This document shows, one piece after another, positions 44,539-53,146 of a DNA stretch of 64,000 nucleotides. The DNA lies in assembly GCF_000311785.1 (NCBI RefSeq), contig NZ_HE978539.1:57431-121430 (forward strand), written 5' to 3'. How positions within the stretch are numbered: the first letter of the stretch is position 1; every line of letters starts with the position of its first letter. The notes under the pieces are model-generated. The model saw only the letters and a list, made by a program, of their open reading frames with translations, was not told the origin of the DNA and did no database searches. The translations under genes were made by a program, and so were the position numbers. Source of the stretch: Brevibacillus massiliensis. Its GTDB lineage: Bacteria > Bacillota > Bacilli > Brevibacillales > Brevibacillaceae.

Positions 44539-45219
44539 TTGGATCTTTCTGTTTCTACTGAAAGCATTCACGCGCAGGTTACCAATCTTTTGCGCAAGGC
44601 AATTGTTTCCGGGGAATTCGCTTTAGGCGAAAAGCTCTCGGAAACGGCTTTATCCCAACGGCTTGGTGTCAGCAGGACTCCTGTTCGCGAAGCGCTTAAG
44701 CAATTGCAGCAGGAGGGGTTAGTGGATATCATTCCACGTGTAGGCACCTGTGTCGCCAAACCGACAGAGAAGGAAATATCAGAGCTTTTTACGATAAAAG
44801 AAGTACTGGAAGGGCTTGCTGCCGGGCAGATGGCAAAAAGAGGCGACACTTCGGAGCTTCGCGAACTGGTTGGTGCGATGAACGACATGGAAGCATCGGT
44901 GCAGAGCAGAAATATCGATGCTTACGTGGAAGCCAATGACCGCTTTCACGACGCCATTATTAAGGGATCGGGAAACAGCAAGCTGCAGTACCATTTCAAT
45001 TTGCTAATCAATCAATTGCCGTATCGGCGATTCGTTTACCTCACATTGGATCAGCCAAACCGCCTGGAAAAATCCGTCGAGGAGCATAAGCAGATTGTGC
45101 ATGCCATAAAATCTCAGGATCACCAATTGGCGGAACAGGTGATGAGGGAACATGTACGGGCAAGCGGCGAAAAGCTGATGCAGTTGATGAAGAGCGAATT
45201 GTTTGAAAATCGGTCATAG
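44539..45219 (+). CDS. GntR/FadR-family transcriptional regulator
   Basis: A 226-residue regulator. The N-terminal winged helix reads AQVTNLLRKAIVSGEFALGE, KLSETALSQRLGVSRTPVRE and ALKQLQQEGLVDIIPRVGT; the C-terminal FCD all-helical domain has DRFHDAIIKGSGN and HKQIVHAIKSQD. FCD members bind metal plus a carboxylate ligand. The start is TTG 44539 after GGGGGGAAGG; the frame opens at 44404 only through the promoter region. Its target may have been in the deleted neighbouring DNA. Confidence 0.85.
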   Translation: MDLSVSTESIHAQVTNLLRKAIVSGEFALGEKLSETALSQRLGVSRTPVREALKQLQQEGLVDIIPRVGTCVAKPTEKEISELFTIKEVLEGLAAGQMAKRGDTSELRELVGAMNDMEASVQSRNIDAYVEANDRFHDAIIKGSGNSKLQYHFNLLINQLPYRRFVYLTLDQPNRLEKSVEEHKQIVHAIKSQDHQLAEQVMREHVRASGEKLMQLMKSELFENRS

Positions 45220-45430
45220 GGGAAGTCAGATTGAACAATCGAATAGGGTAAGGGGTGTCTCGGCAGCGGGGTGTGCTAGAATGAGGACATGCCTCCCGCC
45301 CTGGATAAAGCAATAAGACAAAAACTGGACAAGCCGTCTGGAAAACTGACCAAAATTTTTCACGACCAAAAAGGGGGGGCCTAAGCCCGAGCCCTGATGC
45401 ATGGGATAATTTCCGCCGGGAGGAATGTAC

Positions 45431-45991
45431 ATGAACAGATGCGCCTGGGTCAATCAAGATCCTTTATACATCGACTATCACGACAGGGAATGGGGCGTTC
45501 CCGTCTACGACGACCGCTTGCTGTTCGAGTATCTGAATCTCGAAGGGGCGCAAGCCGGCCTCAGTTGGTATACGATCTTGAAAAAAAGGGAAAATTACCG
45601 CCGGGCTTTTGACCAGTTCGACCCGGAGAAGATCAGCAAATACGATGATAAAAAAGTGGAAGAGCTGCTCAATGATCCGGGTATCGTGCGAAACAAGCTG
45701 AAAATAGGGGCCGTCATCGCAAATGCCAAAGCGTATTTGGCTGTGGTCGAAGAATTCGGCTCCTTCAGCAAATACATCTGGTCGTTCGTGGACGGAAAGC
45801 CCATTCTGAACCACTATAAAGAGCCGAGTGAAGTCCCTGTTTCCACCGAGATCAGCGACCGGCTGAGCAAGGATCTCAAACAACGCGGGTTCAAGTTCGT
45901 GGGCACGACTATCTGCTACGCCTACATGCAAGCGGTCGGAATGGTGAACGACCACCTGGTGACCTGCTGCTGCCACCCTCAGTCCCATTGA
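45431..45991 (+). CDS. tag: DNA-3-methyladenine glycosylase I
   Basis: A 186-residue Tag-family base-excision enzyme that removes 3-methyladenine from DNA. Landmarks: NRCAWVNQDPLYIDYHDREW opening with the zinc-site cysteine, EGAQAGLSWYTILKKRENYR, the helix-hairpin-helix-like LLNDPGIVRNKLKIGAVIANA, KFVGTTICYAYMQAVGMVNDH and the final C-C-CHPQ zinc ligands. ATG 45431 is chosen because GGGAGGA ends just before ATG 45425. It overlaps the convergent regulator at its 3' end by 13 bases. Confidence 0.93.
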   Translation: MNRCAWVNQDPLYIDYHDREWGVPVYDDRLLFEYLNLEGAQAGLSWYTILKKRENYRRAFDQFDPEKISKYDDKKVEELLNDPGIVRNKLKIGAVIANAKAYLAVVEEFGSFSKYIWSFVDGKPILNHYKEPSEVPVSTEISDRLSKDLKQRGFKFVGTTICYAYMQAVGMVNDHLVTCCCHPQSH

Positions 45992-47337
45992 GTGCCGCAG
46001 TACTTGCGGATCAATTTTGACGCTCGCGTCTGGCTGATTTGCAGATCGGCGGCTACTTTACGGGAGCTTTTCCACTTTCGGTAGGATTTGGTGACCAGCT
46101 TTCGTTCCACCTCTTCGATGGCGGCATCCAGTGACGACCAGGGAGTATCGGGCGACCCGGGCTTGGCATGCTGGTGAATGATCTCCGGCAGATCACCGGG
46201 GTTGATGATCGACTCGGTGGTGATGACTGAGCGTTCCATGACATTTTCCAGCTGGCGCACATTGCCCGGCCAGGAGTAGTTTGAAAGAATCTCAAGCGTT
46301 TCCTGGGAGATCAGGCGATCCACCTGGTATTTTTTATTAAAGCGATTGATAAAGTAGTAGGTGAGAGGAATGATATCTTCCGGGCGTTCGCGAAGCGGCG
46401 GGATTTTGACGTCAATGACGTTCAGCCGGTAGTACAGGTCCTCCCGAAACTGCTTGTTCTCAACCATTTTGAGCAGATCCCGGTTCGTGGCGGCGATGAT
46501 CCGGATGTCTACCTGCTTTACCTCAGTGCCGCCAACTGGAAGGAATTGGCGGTCCTGAATCACCTGCAGCAGCTTTGCCTGAATCTTCAGCGGCACCTCG
46601 CCGATCTCATCCAAAAACAGGGTACCGTTGTTTGCCGCTTCAATCAGCCCCATTTTGCCCGCTTTATTCGCCCCTGTAAAGGCCCCTTGGTTATAGCCAA
46701 ACAACTCCGATTCCAGCAATTCTTCCGGGATCGCTGCACAGTTGATCGTCAGCAGGGGCCCATTCTTTCGCTGGCTGACCTGATGGATGAACTTTGCCAA
46801 AGCACCCTTCCCGGTTCCTGACTCTCCCTGGATCAGAATTGTCGAATCAACAGCAGCGACCCGTTCACAAAAGGCAAGCAGTTCCTTCATCTTCGGGTTG
46901 TTGGTGATGATATTGCCGACGGATATATGGTGTTCGCTTGCATTTTCCTCCCTTGAAAGCGTCAATTCCTTAAAGTTCGGCTCATGGGCCGTGATGACGA
47001 CCAGTTCAATCTCTTGGCTCCTGTTGAGGATGGGGACGGCAGTCGTGATTAACTCACCGCCGTAATAGGTGGTTTGTTTGATCGTGACGGGCTTTTTTTC
47101 TGCCATCACGCGGGGTACCACAGTCGGTGTCCAATATCCCTGTTTGAACAGCTTTTCATTTTTGACGCCGATCACCTCGGAGCGCTTCAGCCCGTAATGC
47201 TGCTCGCAAATCCTGTTGATAAAGACGATGCGGGTATCGCCGTCGAGGACGTATATCTCGTCTGATGAATGGTCCAGGATTTTTTCAAAGATTTCCGTGC
47301 TCATTTCAATCATCTGGTTCCCGGTTTCTTTATACAT
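45979..47337 (-). CDS. Sigma-54-dependent activator with PAS domain
   Basis: A 452-residue enhancer-binding protein. N-terminal PAS sensor (about 10-110: YVLDGDTRIVFINRICEQHY), AAA+ domain with Walker A GESGTGKG, GAFTGANKAG contact loop, TLFLDEIGEVPL and LYYRLNVIDVKIPPLRER, and a short C-terminal TyrR/Fis-like helix-turn-helix (RKVAADLQISQTRASKLIRK). Start ATG 47337 with AAGGAGGG. It diverges from a Rieske oxygenase gene with a -24/-12 promoter, so it likely activates that gene on sensing the substrate or a related amine. Confidence 0.92.
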   Translation of the reverse strand: MYKETGNQMIEMSTEIFEKILDHSSDEIYVLDGDTRIVFINRICEQHYGLKRSEVIGVKNEKLFKQGYWTPTVVPRVMAEKKPVTIKQTTYYGGELITTAVPILNRSQEIELVVITAHEPNFKELTLSREENASEHHISVGNIITNNPKMKELLAFCERVAAVDSTILIQGESGTGKGALAKFIHQVSQRKNGPLLTINCAAIPEELLESELFGYNQGAFTGANKAGKMGLIEAANNGTLFLDEIGEVPLKIQAKLLQVIQDRQFLPVGGTEVKQVDIRIIAATNRDLLKMVENKQFREDLYYRLNVIDVKIPPLRERPEDIIPLTYYFINRFNKKYQVDRLISQETLEILSNYSWPGNVRQLENVMERSVITTESIINPGDLPEIIHQHAKPGSPDTPWSSLDAAIEEVERKLVTKSYRKWKSSRKVAADLQISQTRASKLIRKYCGTQWD

Positions 47338-47372
47338 GGACAGCCCTCCTTGGACAAGCAAAAAAAGCCAGA

Positions 47373-47410
47373 TTGAGTTGAAAACACTTCAGTTGAGTTG
47401 ATATTAACTC
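47373..47410. promoter_or_regulatory. Candidate activator sites in divergent region
   Basis: TTGAGTTGA occurs at 47373-47381 and again at 47393-47401, 20 bases apart (two helical turns). The second copy forms an inverted repeat, GAGTT-N6-AACTC (47395-47410). It lies about 55-90 bp upstream of the -24 element of the Rieske gene. Confidence 0.5.
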
Positions 47411-47461
47411 GAATAGAAGCGGCGAGGCAACGAGAATTAACGAAATAGTAAAAAAATAATT

Positions 47462-47477
47462 CGGCACGGTTTTTGCT
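47462..47477 (+). promoter_or_regulatory. Sigma-54 promoter of Rieske oxygenase gene
   Basis: CGGCAC-N5-TTGCT with GG and GC 12 bases apart, one mismatch to the TGGCAC-N5-TTGCW consensus. Predicted start near 47488, 46 bases before the coding region. Confidence 0.82.
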
Positions 47478-47533
47478 ACGCTGTTTTTGTCGAAAACCGA
47501 AATCATCTTGTGAATGGAAGGGGACGAACCAGC

Positions 47534-48619
47534 ATGTCAGTTCAAGAAGCGAAAGCCAATATCCATAACGATGAGGTGAGAACACTCCCGTACGGTTTGT
47601 ATACCGATCCCCGGGTATTGAAGGAAGAGCAAGAGAAGATCTTCGCCCGCTCCTGGCAGTTCGTCGGGCATGTCAGCCAGGTGGAGCATCCGGGGGACTA
47701 TTTTACCTGTGAGGTGGCGGGAGAGCCGATCCTCCTCGTCCGGGGAAAAGAGGGGACGCTGCGGGCGTTCTACAATGTGTGTCCGCACCGCGCGACCAAA
47801 CTGGAAAAAAGCGCAGAAGGAAATAAAAAAGTGCTGCAGTGCGGGTATCACGGCTGGACGTTCAACCTCGACGGCTCGCTGCACAGGGCGCCGAATTTCA
47901 AGGGAGCGGATGGCCTTTGCGCGGAAAGGTCCTGCCTCAGAAGCGTCAGAGTGGAAGTGCTGGCCTCCTTGATTTTCGTCAATCTGGATGACCATGCCCA
48001 GCCGCTGTCGGCCTCATACGGCAATTTCTTTGCCGAGCTGGAGGGTTTTCCCTTCCTGGGTGAGTTGAAAAAAATCAACAGCAAGACAAGGGTCATCAAG
48101 GCGAACTGGAAGGCCTTTATCGACAACTATCTGGAATGCGACCACTGCCCGATCGCCCATCCGGGATTTTCGGCGGCTTTGGATCTCAGCCAGTACAAAA
48201 TCATTCAGTGCGAAAACTACTCCGTGCAGGGAACTGTCGTAAAGCCGGATAAACAGTACGGATCGGTCGAGCTGAACAAGGCGGAAATGCAGGGGGGCCG
48301 GTTCTACTGGCTGTGGCCCAATCTGATGGTGACGATCTACCCCGGACCGGGCAATATGTCGATCATCCAAATGGTGCCGATCGACCATGAGACGACACTG
48401 GGCATCTACACCTACCTTTTCCGAGACGACCAGCTGACCCAGGAGGAGCGGGACCTGATCGCTTTTGCCGAACAGGTTCGGGACGAAGACGTCGAACTGG
48501 TCGAGCTGGAACAGATCGGGTTTCGTTCCCGCGCCTTTTCAAAGGGCCAATTTTCTCCCACCGAGCACGCGGTGCTGCAGTTTCACGAGATGGTGCTGGG
48601 CGCTCTGGAGCAAAAATAG
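47534..48619 (+). CDS. Rieske non-haem iron oxygenase, alpha subunit
   Basis: A 361-residue aromatic-ring-hydroxylase-type oxygenase. Rieske [2Fe-2S] ligands are C-P-H and, 17 residues on, CGYH (HRATKLEKS to LQCGYHGWTF). The mononuclear iron site is NYLECDHCPIAHPGF. The genes that follow form a glycine-betaine/choline-type importer, so it most likely demethylates or cleaves a quaternary amine, as GbcA (glycine betaine) and CntA (carnitine) do. The ferredoxin reductase partner is not in this window. ATG 47534 has GGAAGGGG; frames to 47510 lack one. Confidence 0.9.
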   Translation: MSVQEAKANIHNDEVRTLPYGLYTDPRVLKEEQEKIFARSWQFVGHVSQVEHPGDYFTCEVAGEPILLVRGKEGTLRAFYNVCPHRATKLEKSAEGNKKVLQCGYHGWTFNLDGSLHRAPNFKGADGLCAERSCLRSVRVEVLASLIFVNLDDHAQPLSASYGNFFAELEGFPFLGELKKINSKTRVIKANWKAFIDNYLECDHCPIAHPGFSAALDLSQYKIIQCENYSVQGTVVKPDKQYGSVELNKAEMQGGRFYWLWPNLMVTIYPGPGNMSIIQMVPIDHETTLGIYTYLFRDDQLTQEERDLIAFAEQVRDEDVELVELEQIGFRSRAFSKGQFSPTEHAVLQFHEMVLGALEQK

Positions 48620-48671
48620 ACGGGGCTTCCGACGAGGAAGCTCCTGCTGAAGAAAACGTGGCCAAATGACT

Positions 48672-48685
48672 TGAAAGCGTTCTCT
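48672..48685 (+). promoter_or_regulatory. cre-like site before OpuC-type operon
   Basis: TGAAAGCGTTCTCT matches the CcpA cre consensus at 13 of 14 positions. It lies between the oxygenase gene and the importer, suggesting carbon catabolite control of the importer. Confidence 0.5.
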
Positions 48686-48757
48686 TTCCATGTCAATTGG
48701 GTTATAGTAGGGCAAATGCCGCAGCTCTCACAAAACGAAAATAGAAGGGGGATGCCG

Positions 48758-49573
48758 ATGATACGATTTCACAATGTCAGCAAGACGATCAATCAGGTTC
48801 AGGTCATCAAGGGGCTCGATCTTCAGATCCGTGAAGGGGAACTGTTTGTCCTGATCGGTCCCAGCGGATGCGGCAAGACGACCACGATGAAAATGATCAA
48901 TCGCCTGGTTGAGCCTTCATCGGGAACGATCGAAATCAACGGGGAGGACATTTCGAAAAAAGACCCTGTGCAGCTTAGGCGCAATATCGGGTACGTCATC
49001 CAGCAAATTGCCCTGTTTCCTCACATGACGATAGGTCAGAATGTTTCGATTGTTCCCAAACTAAAGAATGTCCCGTCTCAGGAGTGCGAGAGAAGAGTGG
49101 ATGAGCTGCTGGACCTGGTGGGACTGGATCCGAAGAAATTCAAGGACCGCTACCCGTCCGAACTGAGCGGCGGACAGCAGCAGCGGGTGGGCGTCATTCG
49201 GGCCATGGCCGCCGACCCGCCGATCATCCTGATGGATGAACCATTCAGCGCCCTGGACCCGATCACGCGGGAGCAGCTGCAGGACGAGTTCGTCCGCCTG
49301 CAGAAAGCGATCAAAAAAACGATCGTCTTCGTGACCCACGATATGGACGAGGCCTTGAAAATAGCCGACCGGATCTGCCTGATGAAGGATGGGAGCATCG
49401 TGCAAATCGATAAGCCGGCCCAACTCTTGCAGAATCCTGCGGGCGAATTTGTGATCGAGTTTATCGGGCCAAAACGCTTGCAGAAGCATCTGCGGGAATA
49501 CAATACGTCCCAGCCTCCCGGCGAAATCGGTCCCCTCCAGACGGGAACTTCCAAAAGCGGGGGAGTGCGATGA
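48758..49573 (+). CDS. Quaternary-amine ABC transporter ATPase (OpuCA-like)
   Basis: A 271-residue importer ATPase of the glycine betaine/carnitine/choline group. IRFHNVSKTINQVQVIKGLD, Walker A GPSGCGKTTTMKMIN, YVIQQIALFPHMTIGQN (Q-loop), LSGGQQQRVGVIRA, ILMDEPFSALDPITR and VFVTHDMDEALKIADRI. Unlike B. subtilis OpuCA it has no C-terminal CBS pair, so osmotic gating by that module is absent; this favours nutrient uptake. ATG 48758 follows AGAAGGGG. Confidence 0.9.
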   Translation: MIRFHNVSKTINQVQVIKGLDLQIREGELFVLIGPSGCGKTTTMKMINRLVEPSSGTIEINGEDISKKDPVQLRRNIGYVIQQIALFPHMTIGQNVSIVPKLKNVPSQECERRVDELLDLVGLDPKKFKDRYPSELSGGQQQRVGVIRAMAADPPIILMDEPFSALDPITREQLQDEFVRLQKAIKKTIVFVTHDMDEALKIADRICLMKDGSIVQIDKPAQLLQNPAGEFVIEFIGPKRLQKHLREYNTSQPPGEIGPLQTGTSKSGGVR

Positions 49574-50208
49574 GTGAGTTGATTGCCTTTGTCCAGGAGA
49601 GGTACAGCGATATTTTCACTGTCATCTGGCAGCATCTGTACATCTCCGCCATCGCGGTCATCGCGGGATTCATCGTTTCCGTCCCCTTGGGGATCGTTCT
49701 GACCAGAACGAAAAAAGTGAGTCAATTCGTGATCGGGATTGTGAACGTGATACAGACCATCCCCAGTTTGGCGCTGCTTGGGTTTATGATTCCCCTGATC
49801 GGGATCGGGACATTTCCCGCGATCGTCGCGCTGTTTTTGTACTCGATTCTGCCGATGCTGCAAAACACCTACACCGGGATCAGGGAAGTGGACCCAGCGA
49901 TGAAGGAAGCGGCCAGGGGGATGGGCATGACGGATTTGCAGATCTTGCTGAAGGTCGAGGTTCCGCTGGCGATTTCCGTCATTATGGGAGGCTTTCGCAC
50001 AGCGACGATCTACACGATCAGTTGGGCTACGCTCGCTTCCTTGATCGGCGGGGGAGGGCTGGGGTATCTGGTCTTTACCGGGCTGACGATCAACAACGAG
50101 AGCATGCTGCTGATCGGAGCCATTTCCGCCGCGCTGCTGGCGGCTTTGGCAGATATCCTGACGAGGAAGATTCAGAGTATCTGCACGCCGAGAGGACTGC
50201 GAAAATAA
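49570..50208 (+). CDS. Quaternary-amine ABC permease (OpuCB-like)
   Basis: A 212-residue permease with about six helices. AVIAGFIVSVPLGIVLTRTK, VIQTIPSLALLGFMIPLIGI and the EAA loop MKEAARGMGMTDLQILLKVE then VPLAISVIMGGFRTATIYTI are all family hallmarks. The ATG overlaps the ATPase stop (ATGA). It partners with a second, homologous permease after the binding protein. Confidence 0.9.
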   Translation: MSELIAFVQERYSDIFTVIWQHLYISAIAVIAGFIVSVPLGIVLTRTKKVSQFVIGIVNVIQTIPSLALLGFMIPLIGIGTFPAIVALFLYSILPMLQNTYTGIREVDPAMKEAARGMGMTDLQILLKVEVPLAISVIMGGFRTATIYTISWATLASLIGGGGLGYLVFTGLTINNESMLLIGAISAALLAALADILTRKIQSICTPRGLRK

Positions 50209-50223
50209 CAGGGGGGGAATTTC

Positions 50224-51135
50224 GTGAAGAGAATAGGGTCTTTTATCATTGCCGGCCTGCTGCTGTTTAGCGTGATCACAGGCTGCTCCCAGAGCGGAGC
50301 TTCCGGATCGGGGGATGTCGTCAAAATCGGCTCCTGGTCCACCTCTGAGCACTTGATTCTCGCTCATATGATCAAGCTTCTGATCGAACAAGACACAAAG
50401 CTGAAGCCGGAGATCGTGGAAGGACTGACCTCCACGCCGGTCGTGCTCAAAGCGATGGAGAACAACGAAATCCAGATTTCCGCCGTGCGGTACGTGGGAA
50501 CGGACTTGTCCAGCAGCCTGAAAATCGAAAATCCTCCGCGCGATCCGGACGAAGCGCTGAAAATGGTGCAAGAAGGAATGCAGGAAAAATACGATCAGAA
50601 GTTCTTTCCCTCTTACGGCTTTGAAAATACCTATGTGTTTACCGTGCGTCAGGACTTGGCCGACAAACTCAACCTGCAAAAGGTATCGGACGTAGCTCCT
50701 TATGCCAAGGACCTGCACCTGGGTACGGACAATGCTTGGCTGGAACGCCCCAATGACGGCTATCCGGCGTTCAAAAAGGCGTATGGAATCGAGTTTGGCA
50801 AAACCTCGCCGATGGAGATCGGTTTGGTGTACAAGGCTGTCAGCAACAAAGACGTGGACATCGTGCTGGCGTATTCGACAGACTCGCGTCTGAAGGAATA
50901 TCAGTTGAAAACGCTGGAAGACGACAAAAAATTCTTCCCGCCGTATCAGGCAGCACCTGTTGCCCGCAACGACTTGTTGAAAAAGCACCCCGAATTGGAG
51001 GACGTGATCAGTAAACTGGTCGGCCAGATTGACACGGAGACGATGACGGTATTGAATTATCAAGCAGATATCAAGAAAGTACAGCCGGCCGAGATCGCAA
51101 AAAACTTCCTGAAGGAAAAGGGGCTGCTGAAATAA
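50224..51135 (+). CDS. Quaternary-amine substrate-binding lipoprotein (OpuCC-like)
   Basis: A 303-residue OpuAC/ProX-type binding protein. Lipoprotein signal to ITGC near residue 21; VVKIGSWSTSEHLILAHMIK, VEGLTSTPVVLKAMENNEIQ, SYGFENTYVFTVRQDLADK and LAYSTDSRLKEYQLKTLEDD are the usual fold strands. Aromatic residues around Tyr/Trp segments (RYVGTDL, NAWLERPNDGYPAF) could form the cation-pi cage for a trimethylammonium group. Starts GTG 50224 after GGGGGG. Confidence 0.9.
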   Translation: MKRIGSFIIAGLLLFSVITGCSQSGASGSGDVVKIGSWSTSEHLILAHMIKLLIEQDTKLKPEIVEGLTSTPVVLKAMENNEIQISAVRYVGTDLSSSLKIENPPRDPDEALKMVQEGMQEKYDQKFFPSYGFENTYVFTVRQDLADKLNLQKVSDVAPYAKDLHLGTDNAWLERPNDGYPAFKKAYGIEFGKTSPMEIGLVYKAVSNKDVDIVLAYSTDSRLKEYQLKTLEDDKKFFPPYQAAPVARNDLLKKHPELEDVISKLVGQIDTETMTVLNYQADIKKVQPAEIAKNFLKEKGLLK

Positions 51136-51171
51136 CGAAAAACATCGATAACGGTGAAGGAGAGAGGCAGC

Positions 51172-51828
51172 TTGAATACCTTGATGGACGTTTTGCGATA
51201 CATGATCAACGACTGGGAAAATATCCTGACAATCACCGGTGAACACCTGTACATGAGCTTGAGCGGGGTTGTGCTGGCTGCGATTGCAGGCGTGCCGACA
51301 GCTGTGTTGATGACGAGGAACCAAAAGCTGGCCGTGTCCGTACAAGCTGTGGTCAACATGATTCAAACCATCCCGAATCTGGCGCTGCTCTTGATCGTCA
51401 TGATCTTCTTCGGGCTGGGCTACACGACGGCCATCATCGCCCTGATCTGTTATTCCCTGCTGCCGATTATCCAGAATACCTATACGGGGCTGCAGAATGT
51501 AGACCCTCATCTGATCGAAGCGGGAAAAGGCATGGGCATGACGCCCATGCAGCTGCTGGTAAAAGTAAAAATTCCTCTGGCTCTGCCTGTCATGATGGCG
51601 GGTTTTCGGGTAGCGACGGTCATCTGCATCGGCGTCGCCACCATCGCCACTTTTGTCGGCGCAGGCGGGCTTGGGCAGCTGATTTTCCGGGGGATCCTAT
51701 CCACGGATGACGTGAAAATCCTGGCTGGTTCCATTCCGGCTGCCTGTCTTGCCGTCGGCGTGGACTTTTTGCTGAAATGGGTGGAAAAGCGGTCCGGGTT
51801 TTACCTGCACAAAGTGAGGAACGAGTAA
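51172..51828 (+). CDS. Quaternary-amine ABC permease (OpuCD-like)
   Basis: A 218-residue permease paralogous to the one at 49570, about six helices. LYMSLSGVVLAAIAGVPTAV, MIQTIPNLALLLIVMIFFGL and the loop LIEAGKGMGMTPMQLLVKVK then IPLALPVMMAGFRVATVICI. The start is TTG 51172, eight bases after AAGGAGAG; the GTG at 51154 overlaps that site. It ends the operon; its last 28 bases overlap a truncated nitrilase on the other strand. Confidence 0.9.
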   Translation: MNTLMDVLRYMINDWENILTITGEHLYMSLSGVVLAAIAGVPTAVLMTRNQKLAVSVQAVVNMIQTIPNLALLLIVMIFFGLGYTTAIIALICYSLLPIIQNTYTGLQNVDPHLIEAGKGMGMTPMQLLVKVKIPLALPVMMAGFRVATVICIGVATIATFVGAGGLGQLIFRGILSTDDVKILAGSIPAACLAVGVDFLLKWVEKRSGFYLHKVRNE

Positions 51829-52469
51829 CCCACGACCGCTGTCTCAGGGCCGGCGATTTGGTGCATCTCGTTCACAGTAGGCCATACTGCGACGTGGATC
51901 TGTTCCGCGGTATTGTGCAGTACCTGACGGGCGAGCGGCATCCAGTGTTCCCAGCAGATGAGGCCGCCGACCCTGCCGACCGGTGTCTCCACGGCCTTCA
52001 GTCCGTCCGCTTCGCCCGGCCCCCAGATGACCCGTTCCGTGTAGGTCGGCACCAGTTTGCGGTGGTGGTTCAACAGACTGCCATCGGGCCCGATCGTGAT
52101 CAAGCTGTTGTAGAGGGTGCCGTTCCCCGGTCCCTGTTCGACTCGTTCGTTTAAACCCATTACGATCACAACGCCGTGTTCTTTGGCCGCCTGGGCGATG
52201 CGGCCGATTTCTTTGCCCGGCACCGTTGGACTGTTTTGGCGAAGCAGGGCGAAGACTTCTTTTGTCGGCGGATGGTTCCACAGGGCAGCGCCCGGGCAGT
52301 AGTCCAACCAGGTAGGATAGCCAATCAGCCAGGTCTCGCCGAATGCAATCAATTTGGCTCCCTTTCTGGATGCTTTTTCGATGTAGTGGACAGCTTTGTC
52401 GACGCTCTCTTGCAGATTCAGGTAGACGGATTTGCTTTGTACGATGGCTGCGGTTACTTTCTGGGACAT
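51801..52469 (-). pseudogene. Nitrilase/carbon-nitrogen hydrolase, C-terminally truncated
   Basis: From ATG 52469 (GGAGG upstream) the frame shows a nitrilase with its catalytic triad: Glu in IAFGETWLIGYPTW, Lys in LLNHHRKLVPTYTE and Cys in GGLICWEHWMPLA. Conserved sequence continues to AVWPTVNEMHQIA, then switches at about 51840 to the antisense of the OpuCD-like gene end. Nitrilases are about 310-330 residues; about 100 C-terminal residues that build the fold and assembly interface are missing. It is scored as a pseudogene, since a functional enzyme is unlikely. Confidence 0.75.
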
Positions 52470-52698
52470 TCTGTATTCCTCCAGTGATTGTTGGTAAATG
52501 AACAATGTATTGACAATTATACAAAAGGTTTAAATTATTTAGAAATATTTTTGTTGATATCCGGCAGCAATAAAAAGCCCTGGCTCGCAAGCCGGGCTTC
52601 TGCAGTACAAAAGCAGCAATCATTGACGTTTGCCCTCCGTTCTCTTGCTTTTGAGAATCGAGTATGGTATTGTGTTATCAGTCCGATAACGTGAGAGT

Positions 52699-52760
52699 AA
52701 ATTCACATATTGTAAAGGGCTGCATCTTAACAGTTTGTGCCTTTTACAATATGTGAATTT
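52699..52760 (+). promoter_or_regulatory. Long perfect hairpin in leader of cold-shock gene
   Basis: A 22-bp stem (52699-52720 with 52739-52760, one G-U pair) closes an 18-base loop. It lies 52 bases before the csp start and is followed by TTATTTTG. Possible roles: attenuator, RNA thermometer, or terminator of an upstream small RNA. The rest of 52470-52698 shows no gene; GATAACGTGAG near 52685 may be part of a promoter. Confidence 0.75.
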
Positions 52761-52812
52761 TTATTTTGAAAATAAAATGAACATGTTAAATGAAAAAATG
52801 GAGGTTTTGCAC

Positions 52813-53013
52813 ATGCAAACAGGTACAGTCAAATGGTTCAACGCTGAGAAGGGCTTCGGTTTTATCGAAGTGGAAGGCGGCAGCGACGTATTCGTGCACT
52901 TCAGCGCAATCCAAGGCGAAGGCTTCAAGTCTTTGGATGAAGGCCAACGCGTTCAATTCAACGTGGTGCAAGGAAATCGCGGTCCGCAAGCTGAAAACGT
53001 CATAAAGCTGTAA
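52813..53013 (+). CDS. Cold-shock protein, CspA family
   Basis: A 66-residue single OB-fold nucleic-acid-binding protein. [20 protein letters not shown] contains RNP1 (KGFGFI), [10 protein letters not shown] is RNP2, and [19 protein letters not shown] is the final strand. CSPs bind single-stranded RNA and DNA and melt secondary structure. ATG 52813 follows GGAGG. The long leader with a stem is consistent with post-transcriptional control typical of csp genes. Confidence 0.95.
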   Translation: MQTGTVKWFNAEKGFGFIEVEGGSDVFVHFSAIQGEGFKSLDEGQRVQFNVVQGNRGPQAENVIKL

Positions 53014-53021
53014 CGAGAAGA

Positions 53022-53059
53022 AAACTGCCCTTACAACAGGCGTGAGGGCAGTTTCTTTT
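53022..53059 (+). terminator. Terminator of csp gene
   Basis: AAACTGCCCT pairs with AGGGCAGTTT, followed by CTTTTG. Confidence 0.85.
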
Positions 53060-53076
53060 GGTTCCGTATCGGTGAG

Positions 53077-53122
53077 ACAGTCATTACAGTGATCTGCTGT
53101 AATGACTGTTTTTATTTTTTTT
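53077..53122. terminator. Second strong terminator before iron-uptake operon
   Basis: ACAGTCATTACAG (53077-53089) and CTGTAATGACTGT (53097-53109) form a perfect 13-bp stem followed by TTTTATTTTTTTT. It can also insulate against opposite transcription. Confidence 0.93.
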
Positions 53123-53146
53123 GCACATTTTCTTATCTGCATATTA

